Shown here piece by piece: positions 36,795 to 47,136 of a DNA stretch of 64,000 bases. Within the stretch, counting starts at the first letter, position 1. Each line of letters opens with the position of its first letter. The notes under the pieces are model-generated. The model was not told the DNA's origin, did not search any database, and saw only the letters and a list, made by a program, of their open reading frames with translations. The stretch spans positions 90,626 through 154,625 of the forward strand of contig KN834760.1 of NCBI GenBank assembly GCA_000827265.1. The letters are read 5' to 3'. The position numbers and the translations under genes are program-made. This DNA comes from Collybiopsis luxurians FD-317 M1. Lineage: Eukaryota; Basidiomycota; Agaricomycetes; Agaricales; Omphalotaceae.

Positions 36795-37735
36795 CTCACA
36801 ATGTCTAACCGTCTATTCGCGTCCTTGAATATTCTTCCCGGTTCCGTCGTCTCCGCCTTCTGTCCCTCGAAGGTCTCGCCGGCAAAGCGGAGAAGGCTTT
36901 ATTCCACCTCTAACAGCTGTTTTTCCACCTTGTCAAGGCAAGCTCACGCATCTGCAGTAAGGTCAATCTTAGGGGGACGAAGCCACTCCTCCGCGACTAG
37001 TACCTCCTGCACCCAAGAAATGAGACGCGTTCTGTTACTTTGAAGGACCTATTCAGTTTGTTTCAGCACGGAACAAAGATGCGAAAGCCTCCGAGCCTCT
37101 TCTCTGCTAATCTTATCCTTCAGTTGCGCAATATATCCCATAGAGACTGACGCCCGGGCAGCAAGGCCTCCTCTAATCTCTACTAGATCGGCAATGCGGC
37201 AAGCACTCTCGAGGGCAACCTGCATAGAACCCATTCTCGTTTGAAGATTCTTCAAGCTGTCCTGTGCACCCATGAGCTGCGTATTCGTTGCTCCCAGCTC
37301 GTACTGATAGTTTAACAGTTGTCGACTCAACGACTCGAGCATATCGGCTGCTTAATCGATTCCTATGTTACCGTCTTCGAACGCCTTGGCAGGAAGGAAC
37401 TGTGAGGCATCCTCCTTCGATCGGGCTTCGAGATACGGGGGTTCCTTAGGATACTTTATTGACACAATGACCTGGTATGCTGCGAGCAAGGTTGCTTTCG
37501 ATCCCGGACTCCGGATTTTTGTCTTCCAAGTTGCTGGATGACATTGACGACGCGAGTGTAAAGCTGCTCGGCCGACCTGAGCCTGAGCTGAAATTGAGCA
37601 TTCGCTGTTTCGAGGTGTTGGTTGGATCTCCCTTGGGACGAAATTGCGTCGACCCACATTCGGTCCAACCGTGCTTTCTGGCCTTGAAACGACATGGTTG
37701 GGCGAGTATTCTGGGAACTCCAATTAGATGAAACC
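36795..37735 (-). pseudogene. Broken tandem copy of the coiled-coil gene
   Basis: Reads, on the minus strand, recognisable pieces of the 306-residue protein encoded at 38,557-39,477: SAEQLYTRVVNVIQQL, IKYPKEPPYLEA, NLQTRMGSMQVAL and IAQLKDKI, but in different frames with stops between them and a deletion in the last third. The offset to the intact copy is about 1.76 kb and includes the 5' flank, so this was a tandem duplication. Confidence 0.75.
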
Positions 37736-38556
37736 TGAATGAGTGAAGAGGTAAACATACAAGTGCGATGAAGGGGGATAGACTTTGAAGGTAAAATGCG
37801 TGTGGGTAAGGTGGCGCGTTCCTTCCTCGCATTTTATATCTCTTGGGAACGTGGAAGAAGAATGACCCTCGCCTTCCTAGCCACCTCAGACAGCAATGCT
37901 CAAAAAAGTGGTCAATCGTTGCAAGCCAGCGGAACTCAATTGCAAAGATCTTCTGCATCTCGGAAGTAGCCACATCGTCGTCGTATTAATTGTTGATGAC
38001 ATTGATCGTTGAGTACATTAGACTTATATAACTAACTACGACCCTTGTCCACGACGGTTCGCTGGTGTAGCGTGAAACTCAGCTTGACTCGCTTTTTCCA
38101 TACGAGCGTTCGATTGCATTAGAAGAGATCGTCGCCATCGCGTGAGGCCATGAAACCCTCATAGCGTTATTTGGTGTTTTTACTTGTTTCGACTGACCCA
38201 GATCGGATGACCGTCTTTGCTTCGACACTGAGCCAAATTACAACGACGTTTACTGGTCAGACCGGTCAGGCTACAACGTTTGCCATGAGATACGGGCTTG
38301 TTTGCCGGCCGGTATCAATTCCAGGCTAGCGTCTTCAGTCCTTGAATGACGTTGACTAAGACTTCGGTTTCTCATTCATCTCTCAATGCACTTTATGCCT
38401 ATCCAGCGTATGATATTTATAGAAAATCCTTTTTAAAACATCATGATTCATTTATAATGTACAAACACAACTTTCTACTCATTAGCGGCGCGGTATGGTA
38501 CAAGAGAAATCATACAATCTTGACGAGGTCTTTTCCTGCGTAGCCTGATTGTGTCT
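37736..38556. other. Intergenic between coiled-coil copies
   Basis: The first 280 bp are the duplicated 5' flank of the coiled-coil gene (compare 39,490-39,770); the remainder leads into the 3' flank of the intact copy. No other gene seen. Confidence 0.5.
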
Positions 38557-39477
38557 TCAACCCTGGGCCCTGGTGAGCTGTACACTCACAGTCTCTAAAC
38601 GTCTAAACGCGCCCTCAAGTGTGTCATCCAGCGCATCCGTCTCCGTTTTGTGTTGCTCGAATGTTTGGCCGACCAAATTGAGAAGGCTTTCTTCCACCTG
38701 TAGCCACTGTTTTCGTGCCGTTTCGAGGAAATACGATGCATCTGCAATTACGTAAATCTTATCAGTGCTCTGACCAACCATAAACTCCTCTGACATCTGC
38801 ACCTCCCTCACCCAACATTTGAGATACTGTTGATAATCCTGAATAACCTTTCGAGTTTTGTCCAGAATTGAACGAAGAAGCTCAAGCATCCCAGCGTCTT
38901 CTGCGCCAATCTTTTCCTTCAATTGCGCAACATACGTCATGGAGATTGGCAACTGTTCAGCGAATTCTCTTCTCAATTTCTCTTTATCAGCACCGTGACG
39001 GAGGGCATCCAGCGAAGAACCCATCTTCGTTTGGAGATTTTGCAAATTGACCAGTACACCCGTGAGGTTCGTATATGTCGTCGTCAGGTCTTGCCGATAG
39101 TTCGACAGTTCTTGACTCAAGAGCCTGAGCTGGCCGGCTACTTGATCGAATCCTCCGTTGCCGTCGTCGAACGCCTTGGATGGGTCGAACACCGAGATAT
39201 CAACCTTCGGATCGAAATACGGGGCGCCGCGGGGATACTTGATCGAATGGATAATATGTCCTGCCTCGAAAAGGGTGTTCTTTTTGTCCACGAACTCGTA
39301 TTTTTGCCTTTCGAGTTGCTGAATGACGTTGGTGACCAAAGTGTAAAGCTGCTCGGCTGAGCTGATCCTTTGCTGAACCCAAAAATTCGTTGTTCCGAGT
39401 TGTTGAATGGATATCCCTTGAGACGAACTTGCATCGAGCAAAATTTGAGGCAATCGTGCTTTCCGATATTGCGGCAT
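38557..39477 (-). CDS. Helical coiled-coil protein, 306 residues, unknown function
   Basis: Single open frame without introns. The protein is predominantly helical with Gln/Leu/Lys-rich heptad-like stretches (SAEQLYTLVTNVIQQLERQ, LRLLSQELSNYRQDL, NLQNLQTKMGSSLDALR, YVAQLKEKI, LLRSILDKTRKVIQDYQQ, LEGAFRRLETV). There is no signal peptide and no clear membrane segment. I do not recognise the family. A tandem copy upstream (36.8-37.7 kb) is broken, which supports this frame being the ancestral coding sequence. A TATA-like box lies about 140 bp before the start codon. Confidence 0.7.
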   Translation of the reverse strand: MPQYRKARLPQILLDASSSQGISIQQLGTTNFWVQQRISSAEQLYTLVTNVIQQLERQKYEFVDKKNTLFEAGHIIHSIKYPRGAPYFDPKVDISVFDPSKAFDDGNGGFDQVAGQLRLLSQELSNYRQDLTTTYTNLTGVLVNLQNLQTKMGSSLDALRHGADKEKLRREFAEQLPISMTYVAQLKEKIGAEDAGMLELLRSILDKTRKVIQDYQQYLKCWVREVQMSEEFMVGQSTDKIYVIADASYFLETARKQWLQVEESLLNLVGQTFEQHKTETDALDDTLEGAFRRLETVSVQLTRAQG

Positions 39478-40852
39478 GGTTAGGAGAATGTTCTGAAAAC
39501 TCCGGTTAGATGAAGCCCGAAATAATGAAGAGATACGCGTACAAGTGCGCTGAACGGTGATAAACTTCGAAGGTAAAAATGCGTTGGGGGTAAAATCGCG
39601 TTTCTTTCTCGCTTCTTATACTCCCCAGCACGTGGAGAAACATTGGCCACCCGCCTTCCCAACCACTTTGGCCAGCAAAGTCGTCGATTGTTATAAGTCA
39701 GCGGAACTCAATTGCAAAGATCTATTGGATCCCGGAGGGCCACCTCGTCATCGTATTATTATTGGGGTTGTTGGCCATAATACCCTTATGACCCTTGGGT
39801 CGCTGGCGGCGTAATCTCAATTTGACTCACTTTCCAAAAAGAGCGTTCGGCTGTTTGAGAGATATCACTGGTACTTGCGGCCACAAAACGACGATGGCCT
39901 CATGGTATGTTGATGCGTTACTGACCTCAATCGCCTTTGCCATCCCCCAGTAAGTGCCGACGACTTGGCACGGCTTCGGCTCATAGCCGGGCCTTGACCG
40001 AGCCAGGCCCGAAAAGGCGGATCTCACAGCGCGAAGTAGAAATTTCTGGTCAAGTTTCACTTCTCGACATTTCTGACGGCTTTTCGAGAGGTAGAGTGAC
40101 TTTCAATCAAACTCAACCGTGACTATTGAATATTGAATCAGCTCAATAAATGAGAACCGAAGTCAATATAACGTGAAGTATATCTGAATAATGATAATAT
40201 CAAGGTCTGAGTGCCACTCATTCCCAAACACCATCATCTCTCGGGACAGGAGGAATGGATACTTTTCCCAACTTGTGGGTTCAAAGATGCTCCTGTAAAA
40301 CGTGTTGGTGTGGCGGAAGATCCTGACCTATCGGAGCCGCAACTGCGAATCATTTTCGAACGTTCACTTGTAATTTATGCCGCCTCACTACTCTGAGAGA
40401 GCTTAACACGTATATGTGTTTATTCAGTATTTCAAGTCAGGGTGCAGCGGCACAAGCTATGAAATGCCTGGTCCGAGTCTGAACGGTTCGAATGAGAATG
40501 CCTTTGCGTCAGGCAATCAGATTTGTTCTGGACCATTTTTCGCTATATTCCGTTTCAATCGCTGCGCTGCCTTCTCCAACAAACTTAATCCCTTTCCTTC
40601 ATTCAATGTCATCTATTCTCTGGTGTCATCAGGTATAGCCGATCAAGACAATGATACTGTTCTTTGGAAGGGTTATATATACTTACCATGTATCGTGTTT
40701 GAGGTGAGTTCGATGGACACCCCAGGCGTCTGAATAGTGACATCCCGCCAATCATGATATAGCGTTAGGTTCATAAACGCAGGTCACTTAGTATTGATCG
40801 TACCATTTGTGAAGCCACGTATCCATTGTCGCCTCTTCTCGCTTTCTGTTTC
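39478..40852. other. Intergenic between coiled-coil and VHS genes
   Basis: Divergent arrangement. The first 300 bp are the duplicated 5' flank of the coiled-coil gene. In the rest no exon chain with family motifs was found; it must contain the VHS gene promoter. Confidence 0.45.
39613..39622 (-). promoter_or_regulatory. TATA-like box of the coiled-coil gene
   Basis: On the minus strand GAGTATAAGAAG, about 140 bp upstream of the start codon. The broken twin has AGATATAAAATG at the matching place. Confidence 0.4.
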
Positions 40853-42048
40853 ATGAAGAAATCCCTCGCTGACCGTTATCCCCGTGCCTGGGGCAAAAAG
40901 TCCTCCGTTGCCGATGATTCAGGGGATATTACTCGAAATCAAGGCCAATTCACGACTATCATACATGGGACGGGAGAGGATAAAGATGAGTTGCGAAGAC
41001 TCATGGGTAAAATTCTTTGACGAATGAGGTTTCAGCCTTCTTACATCTCTTTCAAATAGCTGCAACATCAAGGGACAGGGTGGACCTCCTGAAAATATGC
41101 TACTTAGCTTCAACGAGTGTTGCGAATGCCCAGGAAACGGCTGACTTGCTTCAGCGAGAGCTTCGGTAAATACCCTTTAAAATAGTGTGATTCAACGCTT
41201 TGACTTCCAAACCCCTCCTCTAGATCTGGGAGCCCGCCGTCTCAGCTTTCTGCCCTCAATCTTTGGGCGTATATGCTAAGAAACGCCTCCGATATATTCA
41301 TCTCCCAATGTACTTCGACGAGGTTCATCGAGACGCTAACAGTAATAGGCAATAATTCTCTCAGCCAAAAGAAATCAGTCACATCTCCCGTTGTTCGTGA
41401 TCGATTGATGGAGATTTTAGCTGCTGCAGTGTATGCCAGCGGAACCGGTGCGTGTCTTTACTACATCTTTGTTGTCCTGGATCGATGACCTTCAGAGCAG
41501 AGACTGGTTCCACCTTTTCGGAACCGGTGCAGGCAGTATTTGAAAGCTTATGGAAGAAGCTGAATCCAACGGGAAAGCCAAAGAAGGTCAGTTCTTCTCT
41601 CACCTGTGTGATATCTGATTTTTTTGATGTACTATAAACCTAGCTTTCTCCCCTAAGTTTAGCTACCCAATACGAAACCTCCCATCAAGCATTCGCCGGT
41701 GGTTTCAGTGATAGTGATGCCTCTCCCCAGTATCCTCCTCCTCCTCCGCCATATTCTATTTCTATCTCAGCAGAAGTTCAGGCACCATCCGAGTCTTTGT
41801 CCCAAGATCAGGCACATACCTCTTCCTTGTTTGCCGGGCAAGGGGTGCTTGCACCTGTTCGAGCAACCCATTTTACCGAATTCAATTCTGTGACTACTGT
41901 CAACGATGAACGACGTCGGATAAGCGGTCCCGGTACTAAACCGGAATATGCAGAAGATTACGGAATTGGAAAAAACTGGGGCGGAGTGGTGGCAGCCCGG
42001 CGTGAAGAAAGAACGGCTCGAAAAAGTAGCCTGGACCAACGCAGGTGA
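40853..42048 (+). CDS. VHS/ENTH-like domain protein
   Basis: Predicted adaptor of vesicle traffic or actin patch function, by its alpha-helical VHS-type repeat. Exons 40853-41006, 41060-41165, 41224-41447, 41498-41586, 41644-42048 join in phase to 325 residues. After a basic N-terminus (MKKSLADRYPRAWGKKSS) the helices DELRRLMAATS, RVDLLKICYLASTS, ADLLQRELRSGSPPSQL, SALNLWAYMLRNASDIFI and RLMEILAAAVYASG follow, then a Pro-rich (PPPPPPYS) and polar tail ending EERTARKSS. Short proteins with this layout are widespread in Agaricomycetes. An alternative 3' end is possible: a GT at 41,967-41,968 and the AG before 42,045 would join in phase to a tail with GYGMDWKLGRMVRKLG, ending at 42,239. Confidence 0.75.
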
Positions 42049-42531
42049 GAAGCGGTCAGTCAGAAGAAGAGATGAAATATCAAGATCCACGGAGAAAGGG
42101 TAGAGGGGGGAAGGCTGATTTGATGATGATCGAGCCGCCCGGATACGGGATGGATTGGAAGCTGGGCAGGATGGTGCGCAAACTGGGGTTTGAATTACAT
42201 CGGAAACTCACCCTCGCAAAGGGAAAACAATGTGCGTGAATTGATTTCAGTCCTTCGGAGACGATCTTGTCTTGGACAGATGGCAGATGTGTCCTGTGAA
42301 CATGGATGTACATAGGCTTCGTAGGCTTCTGGAGTTGGACCTGTAGATCAGTCAGTAGCTTCATGCCGGCTATACTCGAGTACAACTCGCCTTGCTGTTA
42401 AATTCGGTTCGATTTCAATATGTAGCTGTTGTTTTCGTATCCTAAGTAGCCCACATTTTATCGGAGGAGTTAGGACCCTGCATCTTGAATTAGAGAACTC
42501 AATCGTTCACAACAGTACATCGTTATATTGT
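42049..42531. other. Intergenic, convergent ends of VHS and AlkB-like genes
   Basis: Holds the possible alternative last exon of the VHS gene (to 42,239) and then about 290 bp of 3' sequence. Nothing else seen. Confidence 0.5.
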
Positions 42532-43734
42532 TCAGGGTGCATTTCCGCCAACGACATCGGCACCAGGTAACAGCCAGCGGAAAGTGATACTCAGACGAGT
42601 ACTACGGGGAATCCAATCCATCTTCCGTGCCCCTTCTTTCTCGCCTACATCATTTCCTCCGTCTTCCTTTGAAACCATTGCCTCGTCACTACTTGAAACC
42701 CAATCGCCGTCCCTTCGTTCAATCCCATGCGTCCATTTGTATCGTGCGTCGCCGGTCAAAATTATAATACTGTTCCGTGGAAGATAAACATCATAGGTAT
42801 CCGAGTCTGACCTCGATGCGATGTCTACAGAGGAATCCTCCTTTACCAGAGAGTCGTCCTCTTCGTCTGGTACCCTTTCGAACCGCATTACGCACCCTCC
42901 ACAGAGACTGACGCCAATAATCCCGTCCCCAAATCTTCGTAGAAGATCTACATGAGGCGAGATACCTTCTCCCGGTGCGTAGAGATTGAGTATAGCTTGT
43001 CTTGCTTGTAGAGAGGCTTGGGAGTCGGAGGACTGGGTATGTGACGAGGGGAAGAGGAGCTTATGTATCTGGATAGGGAGCTTCGGGTTCAGAAGGTCGG
43101 ACAACGTGTCAAGCAGCGCTAACAGAGGGGGAGGCAGGCCAGTGGAAGAAGCGGGAGACGGGGATATTTCACCAGCATTTATGGAGGAGGAATCTTGAAT
43201 GCTTGTGGAGCTCGTGCCTGCAATAGCTCCGTCTTTAGTGCCATGACTATCGTTGGCCCTCTCAAATAACATAATCTGGTTTACTCTCCTCCCTCCATTA
43301 CCCTCATCGAAATACTGTCCCATACAAAATTCCGCCACTTGGTCTGCCAACTTCGCTGGAAGTTGAACAGAAGGATCGAAAAACAGTCCCGGGATAGGCG
43401 GAGCGGCGCGAAGAGCTGCAGAAATGGGATGACTAGAGAGTTGAATTGACTTCGGCATTTCAAGCGCCTCGTCGAATAGAGAGTCGGGAGACAGGGACGA
43501 GAAGCGTTCGTCGTCATGAGATACTGAACCTGAGTCCGAGGTACTGTCCGCCGTTGCAGGTGCCGGGATATCGATATGGAGCTTCAAACGTTTATGTCCA
43601 TTCCCCTTCTCCGATTCTGCAGAATTTGGAGACTCCTGATATCCGTCTGCATCAGTGACGAGGGCTCTTTTTCTATTATTGCCATACGAGATTGTTGGAA
43701 TATCTTGATCGAATGTTAAACCATCCTCGGGCAT
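42532..43734 (-). CDS. AlkB-like Fe(II)/2-oxoglutarate dioxygenase
   Basis: Predicted oxidative demethylase-type dioxygenase using Fe(II), O2 and 2-oxoglutarate. The 400-residue frame has no intron. From residue 250 it shows NLYAPGEGISPHVD with iron ligands His261 and Asp263, then FGDGIIGVSLCGGCVMRF, then YKWTHGI with the third ligand His336, and finally STRLSITFRW with Arg380 and Arg386, the R-x5-R that binds 2-oxoglutarate and closes AlkB domains. The first 100 residues are low-complexity and polar with a possible nuclear signal (GHKRLKL). A Ser/Asp-rich insert (about 293-312) lies between strands. Substrate (nucleic acid or protein) cannot be told; ALKBH family member uncertain. Confidence 0.9.
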   Translation of the reverse strand: MPEDGLTFDQDIPTISYGNNRKRALVTDADGYQESPNSAESEKGNGHKRLKLHIDIPAPATADSTSDSGSVSHDDERFSSLSPDSLFDEALEMPKSIQLSSHPISAALRAAPPIPGLFFDPSVQLPAKLADQVAEFCMGQYFDEGNGGRRVNQIMLFERANDSHGTKDGAIAGTSSTSIQDSSSINAGEISPSPASSTGLPPPLLALLDTLSDLLNPKLPIQIHKLLFPSSHTQSSDSQASLQARQAILNLYAPGEGISPHVDLLRRFGDGIIGVSLCGGCVMRFERVPDEEDDSLVKEDSSVDIASRSDSDTYDVYLPRNSIIILTGDARYKWTHGIERRDGDWVSSSDEAMVSKEDGGNDVGEKEGARKMDWIPRSTRLSITFRWLLPGADVVGGNAP

Positions 43735-43789
43735 GCCAGTATCTAGTCAAGATATGAGTAGCTATGACAAAAGCTAGTAGCAGCGATTA

Positions 43790-44130
43790 CAATGATATCG
43801 CAACGTTGTTGGCCGGGATATTTGTTTCCAGGATATACACGTATACAGTATAGTCGCGGTTCAAATAAAGCTGCCAACAGTCTTTTAGCGCCTCGTTTAG
43901 ACGCCAAATATAAACGGGCCGACCTTTGTTGACTACCGCCACTACGATTGATTGCCCCGTCAAGAGAATGATTTCTTTGACCCTCGGCGGTTTCTGCATT
44001 TCTGCATTAGAATTGATAGTGAGTCACGATTAACTCATTTTCATTTGCCATAAACCTCAAGTCATTGATGACTTACATATCACGGTCACGAACGGCGAGT
44101 ACCTGCCTGTCCTCGGAAAGCTCAATCCCG
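43790..44130 (-). CDS. Possible two-exon fragment of a WD40-like protein
   Basis: On the minus strand, text GIELSEDRQVLAVRDRD (44,130-44,080) has the look of a WD40 strand; a GTAAGT donor follows. The next open stretch (43,999-43,790) reads EIILLTGQSIVVAVVNKGRP and VYIWRL, also WD40-like. Joining them over the obvious acceptor puts the second piece out of frame, and a stop lies nine codons before the first piece, so this may be a decayed remnant. It sits directly ahead of the AlkB-like gene start. Confidence 0.3.
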
Positions 44131-44425
44131 CAGACCCTGATTTACGGACTGATTTTGCCGTTTGACTTATTTTGCAGCCCTGTGTTCTAAAAGAACGTTT
44201 ATGTAGGTTGACTGGAGACGCGTCAAGTACTGTTCCTCTGAGCCCACGAAAAGCAAGGCATAGACAGGGTCAAGACTCAATTTATCTTCATGACTCGCAG
44301 TATAGTCATACGAGCAAGACTCTGGCGACTATTTAGTTGAAAAAAGCGTATAAAAACGACCTGCACCATTTAGCTCTCCTCAGGGTATCAAAGACCTTTT
44401 TGCATTCCACTTCATACCACTTAAA

Positions 44426-45017
44426 ATGTTTTCTCGTCTCGCTCTGCTTGCGATGGTCACCGCCGTTGGCACAATGATGAGTATGGGAGGCTTTTAGCAT
44501 TAATGCAGCTGGAACTGACATACCGTCCAGGTGCTAGGGTTCTTGCTCAGACCAGCTCATGCCAGGCAGTTTACACTGTTGTTTCCGGTGATATCTGTAT
44601 AGATATTGCTGCAAAATTCAACGTTACGACTGCTGCGCTACTTGCTGCTAATCCAGTGGGTATCTCATACTATACTTTCACACATTATTTTGCTCAACAC
44701 TCTCATCCCTATGCCCTGAACTAGGCTGTCGATGCCGGCTGTGACAACCTCCAAATTGGGCAACAGCTTTGTATTCCGGCCATTCCGTCCAACTGCAGCT
44801 CGCAGTACGGAGTTCAAGTTGGCGATGTCTGTATTGATATTGCTGACAAGTTCAACATCACCATCGCTCAACTCGAAGCTGCTAACAGTGAGATAGACCC
44901 CGCCTGCGACAACTTGCAGCCAGGGCAGGTACGTCATCTCCCGGACTCTGTTTTGGTGGTCTCTATATAGGTAAATCTGATTCACAGGTCTTGTGCATCC
45001 CCATTGTATCCGCTTGA
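44426..45017 (+). CDS. Secreted two-LysM protein
   Basis: Predicted small secreted chitin/oligosaccharide-binding protein, the type that includes fungal LysM effectors. Exons 44426-44480, 44531-44655, 44725-44928, 44988-45017 give 137 residues in phase. A signal peptide (FSRLALLAMVTAVGTMMS) is followed by two LysM modules: CQAVYTVVSGDICIDIAAKF...NLQIGQQLCIP (about residues 29-73) and CSSQYGVQVGDVCIDIADKF...NLQPGQVLCIP (about 79-133). Cys residues bracket each module as in fungal LysM proteins. No other domain is present. It stands alone between the AlkB-like and membrane-protein genes. Confidence 0.88.
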
Positions 45018-45916
45018 GCCACATGTCAATTTCAACTGCCAATACAGTCTAGTTCTATTTCTCTCTGTTGTGTGGTGTATTTTGGGCTGGCTTTCGTAAC
45101 AATTGTATTCAATGCAAATGCATGCATCAATCTTCGTGCCTTGATTGTGTTCATGTACCTTCGTGTAGGCGAATTTTCATTGGTGATCCTTCACGTGGAG
45201 ATAAAGCCTTGACTAAGCTGAGGCAGCATACCACATTGCAGCCTTTTAGTAGGGAAGTATCTTCACCTTCCTTCCTAGATCTTCCACTTGGCGTATGTCG
45301 GAACTTACAAGCCGCGCACTGGGACCAATCATACTTACTGATATCAGGACCCACAAAGTGATACTGATGCTAGTTGGCAGTATCATGACGCCGAGTCTCT
45401 AAGGACAAAGATGATCAATTTCTTCGGACTTCCCAAGCTCGGTAGCCTTTGCATATCTGCAGAGCGCAAACAGATAAGACCTGGAGCAGCAGCCAATACA
45501 GGTGAGTGGAAGTGCCAACTCATCTGGCATTCAGAAATGCATGTGCCAGCTCGCTTGGTGGCTTAATGGGCTTAATGGGCTTAATGGGACTCCCGGATCT
45601 TTAACCAGTTCTATAAAGGCAAGTGGGCTCCTATCAATCAGATGCTATTTTCTTTCACCATCGTTGATCTTTCCGGAAGCAGGACAAGGTTGAGTGGAAT
45701 CACTATGCAGTTGGTACGCTCATCACTGTCATCGGCCTGATCAAGAAGATGGGGATCGTTAGTAGGGTCTACGTTGATTTTATGAATATCGGCAATGTAC
45801 CACATATGTTCCATCGTTTGTCTTCGTTCCCTCATCTCATTCCTTCCGTGCACTTCTCGCGCAGGTCGTTCCGACTCACTATATCTATTTCTCCACTCGT
45901 TTATCTCTTGGCAGTC
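45018..45916. other. Intergenic with a short direct repeat
   Basis: About 900 bp. A 9-bp unit GCTTAATGG is repeated three times at 45,561-45,588. No exon chain was recognised. Confidence 0.5.
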
Positions 45917-47136
45917 ATGGGCGGCCAAGTCGTCGCGTTCAACGTTGTTGAATCTCTAGGTCTGGCCGGTGCCTTCGTCATAATTATCACTGCGCTTTTT
46001 TCGCGCTCAACGCCACGTTTATCAACGTGGTACTTGGTACTCGTTAGTACCGCCTTCTATAACCTGTCGATGCTACTTTTGGCTATCGCGAAAGCTCAGT
46101 ACGGATCCGAACCCAGCTTTACTTTGTGCTATGTCCAAAGCGCTCTGATCTATTCTGCTCCCATTTGGTGGGTAGCATGAATTTTCTAATCTAAGGCGTC
46201 ATATTCAGGGGTCGAATTTTTAGGTTAATGGGATCAGTGTGTACATTCGCATTCCAGGTATGAAAATCCGAATTGATGTTCAACGAATTCGTATTAATCC
46301 TCAGCAGCTTCATCTGGCAGTGTTATACTATGTCAAGCGACACTCAGGAATGATCAGCCACGAAAGTATATGGGTATATAGATATCTCCAAAGTTAATTC
46401 CTGAGCTGAATGATTATTCTAGCTCCCCACCTGGACTATAATGCTATTCCTCGGAGTAACGATTCCGCTGCTTATAGCAAGTCTTTCTATTGCGCAGTGT
46501 TATAGACAGCAAACTAACATCTCATACAAAGGTCGGTGCTGTTCATCCTGAAATTGTTCAGCGTAATGAGGGACATTTTTACTGTCATTTTACGAACAAT
46601 GTTGGGTACGAGAAAAGTTCAACTTGGATGCCGCTGAACTAACCAATAGCACCAAAATCTAGCCTCTACGTGGTCAGCGTATTTGGGGTCATATTTGCTA
46701 TTGTAGCTGTCACTTGCGAGGGTGTGTACTTCGCAATTCCGTCTTCTTTTCAACATCTAATGTTCTTCGAAGTCAAATCGGGGATAATCATCTATCGGCA
46801 CTGGAGATCCCTGTCTGATCTTGATAGACGTTCAGACGGTAGGGTGTCAATTGGGGTATTCCTTCGCCTCGCGGGATTCAGTCTGAATTCAATACTCTCA
46901 GTAGCGTTAGTACTGATAATGTCGAGCTTCTACGTAACGCTTACCCCTTGTGCTACAGTGCCTGTGGTGTATTCTTGCTATATAATCAGGATAATACGAC
47001 CACTGGGTATATCAATATCTACACTGCGCTCGGTAAGACTTAAGATCTTCTTTGGTGATCAGACATACAAGCCTAAGGATTCACAGTGGCTAGTGCTGAT
47101 GTTCCTCTCCTTGGATTTAACAAGGTGATCGTTTGA
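45917..47136 (+). CDS. Fungal seven-helix-type membrane protein, possibly damaged
   Basis: Predicted multi-spanning membrane protein of an uncharacterised Agaricomycete group related in style to GPCR-like proteins. Nine exons: 45917-46167, 46224-46257, 46305-46373, 46423-46455, 46532-46605, 46663-46721, 46773-46905, 46959-47032, 47087-47136. Landmarks are FTLCYVQSALIYSAP, VGAVHPEIVQRNEGHFYCHF and GIIIYRHWRSL. The problem is exon 4: the helix TIMLFLGVTIPLLIASLSIA seems to need a donor at 46,497, but that gives the wrong phase with the next exon. The only phase-correct intron (46,456-46,531) deletes most of this helix. Either the gene has a one- or two-base lesion or a shortened form is made. 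The 3' exons are less certain. Confidence 0.5.
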
